A DNA stretch of 64,000 bases, taken from Siphonodentalium dalli. Its lineage: Eukaryota > Mollusca > Scaphopoda > Gadilida > Siphonodentaliidae. The notes beneath the pieces were generated by a model. The model saw nothing but the letters and a program-made list of their open reading frames with translations, had not been told where the DNA came from and searched no databases. This document shows, one piece after another, positions 42,001-54,000 of this stretch. Made by a program: the position numbers and the translations under genes. Numbering within the stretch: position 1 is the stretch's first letter; the number at the start of each line of letters is the position of its first letter. The stretch covers positions 118,628,723-118,692,722 of the forward strand of contig CP136063.1 of assembly GCA_032622095.1 (NCBI GenBank), read 5' to 3'.

Positions 42001-45000
42001 CAACGGAACATGACAACAAGATTACAGTAGACTCGGTATGACTCCGAGTGTAAGGTTACACAGACTGGGAAATGACATGACCTGGATAAAGGACTATTGT
42101 AATAAGACATCTTAAATCTCGCTCGTATTTTCCTGACATCTGAAATATTATATCTCTGAAATTATTTTTCCATTGAGTTCTAGAATTATTCATTTGTATG
42201 GAACTGAATGCACTCAATGCATATTCTTAACTATATGTTTGTTCAACGTTTTGGTCGAACTTCCCTAAAGGCCCTCATGGCACTTTCTAGGTGAATCGAA
42301 TGTTATTGAAAACCGCTGAACAAATTATAAATATCAACATGTCTGAGTGACTTTAGCTTATATCAACTAAAAACATATCTGGGTTTCAATGTGTTAACAT
42401 TTTACTCATTGTGGTATTTACCAGAATATTTATGCAAAGTGTTACAAATAATGTTTTCTTTTGATATTTCCTACAGAGACACGTTACACACTGAACTATA
42501 TGGTTACTCTCGCTTTGCGTGTTTGTCCCACGTATAAGGAATCTCTCTTTCCGTTATTTATCAAAACGGTACGATTTATCTTGAGTACGGATTTTAATTT
42601 TGATAGTAACCGGAAGTGACTTCCTAGACCTCGTTTCAGTCTCGTGTCACGTGTATCTTACCTATAAATTGGATTCACAGCTAAGATACGATCTTTTTCT
42701 CGTTATACGTGGTCCTTAGCACATCAGGGAAGTTCTCTAACATAAATATATCTTGTTTCAAACATGTCTTGTTTGATTTGTCACTCGGAAAAAGCAGAGT
42801 TTGATGAGCATGTTCCGTGCATTCGATGCGTTGGGTGCTCACCAGGTAGTCGTTGGGTCCTTTCACGTTTTGGCTTTGTGGACGGACTTGGTCTTAGAAA
42901 TGTAACTGGTCATGATCAATTCTCGGACAGGAACAGTTCGCGCTCCCCTGATTACGCCTCGGCGGTACAATCAGTCTGTGGGGAAACGTCCGGTGGAGTA
43001 GACTTGGGACCCCCAGGACATTTTGCCCCCCACCGCGCCAGCAGTTCTGTGTGCTGAAGCTGCCAAATCGCGTGCGTACAAATCGACACCGGCAGATGGG
43101 CCTCCGGCAGCTTCGGCTCAGGGCAGTGGCCCTACCTGCCTCTCAGCCGTCTTGGGGTTCCGGTACGTTGGCATCTACCCATCCTCCTACTTGGCCAGGA
43201 TATTCGGCTTGGTTGGGACCACCTGCATTTGGGGGGGTTCCCTCTGGTTCGATGGCTCCTCCACCTTATGGTTTTCCACCCCCGGTTTGGCCATGGGGTT
43301 CCCCATTTCCACCCTGGGCTCCGAATTGGGCCTCAGGTTATTAGCCTTCCGCTTCAGCGGCCGGCAGTCACTTAAATCCTCATGCCGAGGTTTTTGTCCC
43401 CAGGTCGAGCCATTCCCAGAGTGGGCATCCCTCCAGTATTATGTCGTCCGTTCAGGGCAATGCAGGTCGTTGCGACGCTGGGGTAGAAAGCGACACGTTT
43501 TCCTTGCACCCCAAGGCGTCTGAGGCTTTCAGAGACGACGCTTTTGCGCACAATCTGTCAGACTGTGGGTCTTTACAGTCTTCACAGTCTGACATCGGTA
43601 GGTCAGAGGTTTTGGATCGTGATTTCCAATCCACGGTTGATCTGATTTACAAGCTTCTGCCTACCGAACACTGTCCTACTCCAACGGTTGTAGATAGACC
43701 TCGCATCACTTCAAGTGTCGATGGCACGTTGGGTGAGCCTTCGGTTTCTGCGACCAGGCCTCTCCCTCAATCACCTTTAGTGGCATCAACATTTGAGCAC
43801 TACAATGATCTTCTGAATAAAACTAACTTGCATTCCACTAGCCGATCTTGGGACAAGCTACCAATTTTAGCGAATCGTAATTCTCAAGGGTTTAACAGGT
43901 CATCGTATAATACGGAAGGTGCTACCATCGAATTGGAACGGCCATCCGAGTTAGACCAGGATGCAGCTTCTGTCGGTGCATCCATACCAAAGGATATTTC
44001 TTTAACTCCACAGCAATATAAGAGTATTCAACTCTTGAATAGGGATGTTATCAGAATTTTGTCATTAGCTGACCTCTCCTCTTCTGCAATTTATCTGGGT
44101 GCTCACCCAGATCGAATTGCAGATATAAAGGATCTATCGAAAGTCCTGTCTCGGTGTATATCTCATGCCATGTCGACAGCGGTACTTGCAAATCATAACC
44201 TTGAAGTGATGATGAGGGATGCCTCTCTCTGAGGAAGCCAAGTTCTCAAAGCACACCACAAAGATCTGCTCAAAAGAGAACCATTGGGCAGTCCCAATTT
44301 GTTCAATAACAAATTAGCCTCCATTCGCGACAGGCTCGCAGCTGAGGCCCAGTATGTGACCAAAACACGCTCTTTGTCTCACCAGGATTATAGTGCGAAG
44401 AAGCGAAAATATATTGAAAAGGCGCACACACAACCCAAGAGGGTGCGACTCGCCAGTCCTCAGAGGTATTCTCACCAAGAGTTGTCGTCTAACCTTCCAT
44501 ATCCTACTTCCTCTCAACCAATCTCAGTGGCACAACGCCAGTATGAGCTTCAAGCTAATGCGCATCAAATGGTTGACAATGCTAGACAGGCTTCAGGATA
44601 TTCGGCTTCACAAAGAGAGCCAGTTTCTGCCAGGAAGTCAGGTAAAGGTTACTTCTCTGCTCGAGGCAAGTTTAGTCGTGGATTGGGTTCTCAAAACCGG
44701 TCCTCTCAACGTCGTTTTTGACACCATAGATCCACAGCCTGTAGTCAGTCCGGTGGTCGGGGGGAGACTCTCACTCCATGCCGAGGCATGGCAGCCTTTG
44801 TTTCACAAAAAATCCATGGCTGGAAGACATAGTTTCCAGGGATCTCTTTCTGGTTTTCGAGTCCCCCCCCCCCTCCACTGACAACTTATCCAACACAGAC
44901 CACAGTGCCATCCGACCAAATCAAGGCACAATTGTTGGATCAAAGTCATTTCCGAACTAGTTACAAAACAGGCTGTGGAAGAAGTGTACAACCAGAACAG

Positions 45001-48000
45001 TCCCGGCTTCTATTCCCGACTGTTCCTGGTCCCGAAACCAAATGGAAAATTCCGCCCGGTGATAGATCTGTCCGCATTGAACAGGTGTCTCAACCCTCCA
45101 CACTTTTCTATGGACACCCCAAGGTCAGTCCGAGCTGCGACCCTCCCCCACTCTTATGGGGTGAGTGTAGACTTACAGGATGCTTACAGTCATTTATTGA
45201 TTCAACAGGCTTCTCGGCGGTACCTCCGCTTCTCGTATCGAAGCAAAATATACCAATATCGCACTTTCCCATTCGGGCTGAACCTCAGCCCTTGGGTATT
45301 CTGTCGGACAATGGAGTCTGTCCTCGCTTTTTTCCGGCAAACAGCGACTTCTGTCGTCATGGGTTATCTGGACGATCTATATCTTAACCAAGAAAACCCA
45401 TCAATTCTGGAAACAGACCTGAAAGTCCTAGTCAACCTTCTGGGCTCCCTGGGATTTCTCATCAACTGGGAGAAGTCCAGTTTACTCCCCTCTCAAAGTT
45501 TTGTACATCTCGGAATGTTTTTCCAAACCAACATGGATCTTGTTTCCCTTCCACTCCGGAGAGCCGAAATAGTACATTTCGGGCATATGGCCCAGTGATC
45601 TGTCCTCCTCTCACATCAATATCAAAGAAATGATGGCGGTGATATGTTCAGTACAACATTGGCAACATCTGTTGTCTCATCAAACGGTCCTTGTGCTGTC
45701 AGACAACTCCACAGTGGTCAGCTATATCCGGCGTCAAGGGGGGACCCACTCACCTCAGTTGTGTGCTCTGTCCCTTCAACTGCTCCAGTGGTGTCGGGAT
45801 CACCAAATTATTCTGCTCATTCGTCACTTCCCCGGTTCTCTCAATGTAATCGCGGACGGCCTGCATATGCATATCCCCCAACATCCCTGATACCTCATGT
45901 GCTTCGGAAAATAGGGTCATCAAGGTGCAAAGTTCTCCTAATTTGCCCACTCGATCCGAAGCGTTCGTGGACAACACTGTTGCGTCCATTGCTTCTGCTC
46001 CTTCCAGTCAGGCTACCGCCACACGTCGACCTCATCGGTCAAGGATTGCCATTGGTTCACCCTCACCCAACCAGTCTCCACTTACACGCTTGGCTTTTAT
46101 CAGGTCCAGCCTTAGGAAACGGGGTTTTTCCCGGTCAGTCGTGGCGAGCCTTACTAAGTCAAGGCAGGCTTCCACTATGAAGGTATATCATGCTCGTTGG
46201 AATATATATACAACATGGTGTCTTTCCACTGGTGCTGCGTTTTCTAATCCCTCTCGCAGGTCACTCACACAATTTTTGCAATTTTTGTTTGACACCAAGA
46301 ATCTTTCCCCAATTACCATCAAGGGCTATCGGTCAATGTTGTCCCGTACATTCAGTCATGCGGGTTTAACATGGATAGGTAAATGTCAGGTGTTGTCAGA
46401 CCTACTCGCTAGCTTTTCTCTAGTTCGGCCCCGCAGCCGCTCCTTTTCGCCTCAATGGAATTTGGGATGGGTTTTGACCTTTCTTGGGGGGGGGCTGCAT
46501 TTGAGCCATTGAATCTATGCTCATACACCAATCTTACCCTCAAAACAGTGTTTCTCTTGGCATTTGCATCGGCTAGATGAGTAAGCGAAATACATGCCCT
46601 TTCAGTGAAGGAAGAATATCTCTGGATATCGTCCACTGCTGCAGAGCTTCTTCCTTGTCCAGGTTTTTTAGCAAAGACTCAACCTCCAACTCAATATCCC
46701 AAAGTCATTCGCATTCCAGCATTGCCTCCTGATGCTGACTCTCATCTTTGTCCAGTTCGAGCCCTCAAAATTTACATACGTCGCTCCAAGGTCAGATGGC
46801 GAGGTCAGTCCCGTCTCTTAATTTCACTCGCCACTCAATTCAGAGACATTTCTAAACAAGCAATTTCTCGCTGCATAAAACGTGTCATCCTTATGGCATA
46901 TGAGGAGATTGCTCCTCACCACAGACATTTGCTCAATATCAGAGCGCACGAGGTTAGGGCAATTTCTTCTTCTTGGGCATATCAGAACTCAGTAGCCCTC
47001 CATGATATAATGTCGGCCGCATATTGGTCACAACCTTCCACATTCGCCTCATTCTATCTTCGAGATCTCCAATCTGAGTCCGACTCCATCTACCGCTTAG
47101 GGCCGCTGGTTGCTGCTCAACAAGTGGTTTCTCATTAGGTTAAGTTTAATTCATCATGCAACAACTCCTTCAATTATCTTTCAATTTTCTTTCTTAGTTT
47201 CTCTTCTCAGTCTCGTGGCCACCTCCTGGGCTCGCATTCTACCATATAGTTCAGTGTGTAACTTGTCTCTGTAGGAAATATCTTATTTTCATAAGTATAA
47301 TACATATTTCCTATAGTAGACACTTACACACTGTACTCTCAGGGCCCTCCCGTCCCGCCCCGCGCACTCGCACCACCGTCTCCCTTGGCAACGAGAAAAA
47401 GATCGTATCTTACCTGTGAATCCAATTTATAGGTAAGATAGACGTGACACGAGACTGAAACGAGGTCTAGGAAGTCACTTCCGGTTACTATCAAAATTAA
47501 AATCCGTACTATAGATAAATCGTACCGTTTTGATAAATAACGGAAAGAGAGATTCCTTATACGTGGGACAAACACGCAAAGCGAGAGTAACCATATAGTT
47601 CAGTGTGTAAGTGTCTACTATAGGAAATATGTATTATACTTATGAAAATAAGATTTTTATACCAAGAAAATAATGTAGATTGATTTGCGTGTTGTCAATT
47701 CTGCTATTAACCTCTTCGCTGCTATGAGTCCGTAAATATTACGGACGTAAAAGTGCACACCGTGTGCTATATGGTCCGTAGGTACTACGGACCTACTTCA
47801 GCACACTAGAAGTAGGCCATTATACATAACTGGAACTCAGAGATTGGTGCATCGGAATAACTGTATCTCCAAGTTTCTAACAGTGTATGATGTTCCACAA
47901 TTGTGAACGATAATAGCCTTTCAACCGAGTCAGTTTTATAGTTCTTGTGGTATTCCCGTTATAGTTTCCCATTGGAAAATGGCAATAACGTCAACAGCCC

Positions 48001-51000
48001 AGCACACGACGTCATAACGTCATTTAGCAGCGAAGAGGTTAAGCTTGATATTGATCTACTAGATGGAAGCTATCAAATGTTTTTGAATATCATTCGAAAA
48101 AATAGCCGCCAGCAACCATCTTGGATTTTACTTTATATATATCTCTTCATGTTGATAATCTAGTATTACTTAGACATTTCAACTTTCCACATTCCTAATC
48201 GCTCCATTGACTGTAACACATGAAATTATTTCCTTTCCAAGTTGAGCTAAAGTGTCATTTACACTTTTATTGAAATTGGGGGCTGTCAGATAAGTCAAGA
48301 TATATTTGATAAAAAATTCTCCAAAATTGTTATATTTATTTCTCTTATAGGGATGACCAGCTTGATATGTGTTTCAAGATATATGGATGCCTTCCTCAAC
48401 AGGGTCCTGGGTATGTAATATAGTTTATATGTTTCTACTCTTCCATGCAAGTTTTTGTGTGACTTTGTTGTTTGTTATTAATTGATCTATTACAGTGCTT
48501 GTTTGTTATCTACCTTCCAATACAGCTAATGACTAATATATTTGTATGCACTGAGTTAGTCAATATAATTTGTCATTTTGTCTTTTAGGCAAAATATTTT
48601 ATGAGGGTAACTTTTTAAGTTCATTTTCCAAATACCCAAAATCATAAATCAGAACTGATAATGGGAATAATAACAATCATTCTTGTTTCAATGTACGCTA
48701 CTGACTGATCAAAAAGCTTTCCATGAATGGGCGTTACTATTCCCAATATTTGGATAGTTCTCTTCCTATATTGGGCAATTGATTCTACCGAACTGATTTT
48801 GAGTGATATTAATAGGTTAATTCTGCCAGAGAAGCTAAACTCTGGAATTTTCACATATCTCAATGTAATGCAATGCTAAACATTGACGCGGTTCATATGC
48901 TTTCCACTTTATTAAATTTGTTTGATGATATCGTCAAATAGTTTCATTATTAGAAACTTGTTGGTGGAATCAAACATAAAAATTAATAAAAAAAGCTGTG
49001 TGCTGATTTTTCAAGAGGAACAAAAGAAGTAACTTCTGTTAATTATACTAAAAGTCTAGACCTTGTGGTATTAAAATTTGGTACACATAGAAAGCAATTT
49101 GCAGTATTTTATGTATTGTTTTTATTGTATATGTAAATGGCTGGTGTTTGCTAATACTTGTCAAAATCCACAATGATTGTTTCACATATTTTCAAAATCC
49201 CTGTTGCAATAATCCCTTGAAAGATACGTTATTCACTGAACTACATGGTATATTGATATCTCCGTCAAAGTTATCTTGCCCACTGAACTATATGGTATAT
49301 TCCCCAATTAACTAGGAAGGGTTAACAAACCCCTGAGTAGAAAACGGTACGAAAATTCTATGGTACATTTTATCATGGTTCTTGACCTCCTGTAATCTGA
49401 CCACGTGATCTCCAAACGATATAAACTCGAAGCCATGGCAATATTATCCCACTTTTTTTCCTAGTTGACTACTGGAGGGACATTAAGCTAAGTGATGACA
49501 GTTTTTTGTGTTGTACAAAAAACATTATTTCCTTTGATTATTATTGATTTTGTGCAGTTGACACAAGACTATATATGCGAGCGGACTCGCGTTCTTTATA
49601 GCGTTTTTATATTATCGTCATTCAGCTTTGTGTGGAAACTCTTTTTTTTAAAGAAATTTTGTTTTCCATATTTTTAATAAGCCGATAAACAATAATGGCA
49701 TCTGTCCATAAATTGGCATAATATTTGTCGCCGAAAGGCAGAAGAATAGATGCACTTTGGGATATGACTAAAGACGCTCATCTTTATACCAAGAATCTAT
49801 TGCATACATGTGCAATTCTTTGGTCCAAGCGAAGGCTCCACGTGCTCCGATCTGTGCGATAACGGTATCACGAAATTAGGTGACTTACTTTCGGCCGTCT
49901 GACGGCTTTGTCGCTACAATGTTTATTTATACTATGAGAGTCGTCGTCTGGTGTACAACTGACGGAAGCAGTATTTAACTCTTGTGAAATAGGATTGAAA
50001 TATGCATACATCCTGAATGTAAAATTGCACTTGTTAAATTTTTCAACTTGTCCAAGGTTATTCGACAGTCACAATCGATTAGCTTATTGTCGTTAGTCGC
50101 CACAGCCAAGGTGCCTATCAACATAACACAAAATAACAGGTGTATTTTTGATTGTTAGCAATTGTGAAACAGACATGACAGGTGTTGACAGTGCAATGAC
50201 ACTAAAAAGTCTAAATACCTTCTCAGGACAAGGAGTGCTACACGATGTAAGACCAGGTACAGAAGATCTCCTTCCCTGTAGCTCCCCTAGAGATGGTTTT
50301 CTCCTCGTTTCGAGGGTCACGCTGCCTCTGAGACCAGGACACTAGAGAATAGTGGTCCCCTCTTTGGCTTAGCAACTCAGGGCGATAGTTACCTCATACA
50401 AGGATCTGGAGGGGCACCCCATCCATCCACCAATAGTGGGCTCCTTGGACTATCGTACGGGATGTCAATCTGCTCCCTCGGGTCGACCGTTGGCGGGTTG
50501 GCGTGCCCAGGTACGGCCGTGGCTTCTCATCTAACATTTGAACCACGCCGTCCATCGCTACAAGTCACCATCTCGGGGTTGGCACCACTGGTGGTTCGCC
50601 CTGTCCCTATTATCATCCTATATGCCTTCGGTCCCTGCTGGGCTTGGGCTGGGGTCGAAATACCCAAGCATGCTTCCTCCTTGTTGGCCAACTCCATGTC
50701 CGTGGGCCTGGAATTCCAGTTACTGGCCGCCTTTTGATCAACAGCAGCCAGAATCCTAATGCACAAGAATTTGTTCCCCGATGCCGTTCGAGTAGGAGGC
50801 ATGCTTCGGATACTGCCCCTCCTAACAACCCATCGCCAGTTTGGACGGATGGAGATCGGGATCGGGACGAGCTGTAGCTCCACCCCGTGGTGAAAAGGCT
50901 TTGGACATTCCTTTGGGGGTCACCCATACATGCGCTCATGAGGGAGCTCAGATAGTTGTTCGGTGTTCTCTGATGTAGCCATTATTCTTGTATTGTGCTG

Positions 51001-54000
51001 AGTTCAACTTTTTGCTTTATAAGTTGTTGTTTCTTTTGATGTGTCATCCGGCTCCTGCGAGGTCATGGTCATTGCTGGAATAGAGTGTCGTCTGTGTCGT
51101 TAGTCTTCTTGAATAATCTTTGGATGATTGGTCAGTCATATCATTAAGGGCGGTAATGATACACTGGGTCACTATATGAATCGCGACCGTTAACATTCTT
51201 GACTTTAATACCACCTCTGGTTGACAAATACCCATATATAGGTATCAAGAATATCTTGTAAATATGGTACATGTGTGTTATATATTTTACGAGGGTACAT
51301 CCGCATATTTATTATCTACAAGTTGCATTCAATTATAACTGCAATTCAGTTTCGTAGTTAATAGAAACTATATGAGTCCATTATACTTACTAGACAGATG
51401 CTCATCTTCAGAAAGCAGCTGATTTCCTCTCATCACGATTCACATTACTCAATGCAACACACATTCTCATAATCAGGAAGTTATCCTTGATCAGTCTGTT
51501 GGGACAACTATTGGATTTAATTACATGATTTTGTGACATGGTCTCAGCTGTTGAAGTGAGGTCTATATCAGCCATCCCGCTCGGGCTTAATGAGCGACAC
51601 AGCGCGTCAGACTGCTGTGATATCGGCCTTTGGGTCTAATATGTAATTCTTCTTATTGGCACTGTTGTCGGTACACAATGGTTAATATATTAATAATGGT
51701 GTGCACACTTCATACAGACAGAAGAAGATCCTTGCCAGATGCTTCACCTCGTGCGAGATATTCACTAGCATTGGGTGTAGGATGCCAGATCATATGATCC
51801 GCCCACTAGATTCGCACTTTGTGCGATGGTTGTCTCAAGAACAAGGTGCAATAGGAGGGGCACCCCATCCATCCCAGAAGGGGTACCTTGAACCATCGAC
51901 CTGTCGGGCATCAGCCAGAAGAGCAAGAGTGGTTGGGGGTGCGCCTTGGTCTCTGTATTTCACTTTCTATCTGCCATCTGTTTCGGCTGGTTTTGGTCTG
52001 GTGCCACAATCGTGATGCCTGTTTCTCACATTTTTTCATTCTCCAACTCCATGCCATAGGGATCTTGGTTCCATGCTGCCTTCAGGTCATGGATACAGCG
52101 GCCTGTAATTTCTCAGTTGGGTTTAACTTTAGAGCTGGCTGGTATTTCAACATATTGAGTATCATCATGTTGGAACTGCAAAGCCTTATTGGAACCATGA
52201 GTAAATTATATCTCAATGCCAGGCTCCAAAATACGTTTACTTTTGTGAGATTCAACTGCTGCATCAAGTTAGTCATACACCACTGAACTTTGAAAAGTTT
52301 TGCGAGAATCATTACGAGAATCGTTTTGGTGATGCTCATTGAATCTAAAGGCTTGCAGCCACATGTTGAATACTTTAGCGGACAGCTGATTAGAAGGAGC
52401 CTTTCTCGGTTACTCTGATTTTTAGTCGAGTTTTTCAAAAACTCGACTTATGGTTTGACGAGGGACGGTTGGCGGGCGGGCTGCGGGTGGGCGGAATTAA
52501 AGAATGCCTTATAACTTTGACATTTGTGAACGGATTCAAAAAAAATTTGGTATGGCAGTTGCTCCCAATGACTATTTACTACCTGTAGAAAATGGGTCAC
52601 GTCTTTTTAACAAGAGTTATCCATCTTAGATGTTTTTTAGTTAAGTTTTTCACCGATAGCGCGATAACTCACGCAAATATTAACCAATTTCAACAATATT
52701 TGGTATATGAGTCTCCTGCAACAATATCTCGGATCAGTTCGAAAACCAGGTTTGTCCGATTTTATTTCGCAGAGTTATGGGTCTTAGTTTGTCTATTTTT
52801 AGCAATTTTATCACCGTTAGCGCGATAACTCGATGAAATATTAACCGATTTCAACAATATTTGGTATATGAGTCTCCTGCAACAATATCTCAGACGAGTT
52901 CGAAAATCAGATTTGTCTGAATTTTTTTCGCGGAGTTATGGGTCTTAGTTTGTCTATTTTTAGCAATTTTATCACCGTTAACGCGATAACTCGATGAAAT
53001 ATTAACCGATTTCAACAATATTTGGTATATGAGTCTCCTGCAACAATATCTCGGACGAGTTCGAAAACCAGGTTTGTCCGATTTTTTTTCGCAGAGTTAT
53101 GGGTCTTAGTTTGTCTATTTTTAGCAATTTTATCACAGCGGATAACTCGATGAAATATTAACCGATTTCAACAATATTTGGTATATGAGTCTCCTGCAAC
53201 AATATCTCGGACGAGATCGAAAATCAGGTTTGTCTGAATTTTTTTCGCAGAGTTATGGGTCTTAGTTTGTCTATTTTTAGCAATTTTATCACTGTTAGCG
53301 CAATAACTCGATGAGATATTAACCGATTTAAACAATATTTGGTATATGAGTCTCCAGGTTTATCCAAATTTGTTTTCCGGAGTTATGGGTCTTAGTTTGT
53401 CTATTTTAATCACAATTTTATCACCGTTAGTGCGATAACTCAATGAAATATTGACGGATTCAATTGATATTTGGTATATAGGTCTATTGCAATAATATAT
53501 CAACGTCCAACTTTTTTTCCCGGAGTTGTGCACCTTATTGGCAGAAGTTTGGTTCGACTGCCAAAAAACTCGACAAAAGAATCTTAGATGCGTACCCCTT
53601 GTTTCGCGTACCATTCTCTTATCAATGACACGAGACACATTGACAGCGACGGTGGTATTTTGGGGCTTCATTTAAACCAATAAATTGTTGAATGACGGCT
53701 CATGGTCCTTATTGTTCAATGATTCATTAGGATACTCTTGTTCGCGTATTCCATGGTTCATTCCATATGTTCCGTAATTGTTTGTATGCACGAGCCTGTG
53801 TCCACGCGCTGGTGTCTCCATTGGTAATCATGGCAGTAATCTGGATATCATCAGCCTGTAATTCGCTCAATGTTATGGCAAACTCAGGAACTTAATCGAC
53901 GGGACACATGTGTGTTGTACATTCCTTATCCAACAAGTACTCAGCTGATGCATTGATAGCTCTAAGCTCTGAAAGGGAGGTAATCTCCATCTACATCTTT

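Larger units (their letters stand above)
42463..47654 (+). mobile_element. DIRS-like tyrosine-recombinase retrotransposon, nearly complete
   Basis: This 5.2-kb element has inverted terminal repeats of about 235-250 bp (42463-42712 and about 47380-47654). They share cactgaactatatggttact, 'aacggtacgatttatct' and 'tagtaaccggaagtgacttc' on opposite strands. Between them, in order, are gag, reverse transcriptase/RNase H and tyrosine recombinase, all in the plus direction. An internal complementary region precedes the right repeat. All three coding regions carry frameshifts or stops, so this copy is inactive. No target-site duplication was seen, as expected for recombinase-mediated insertion. Confidence 0.9.
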
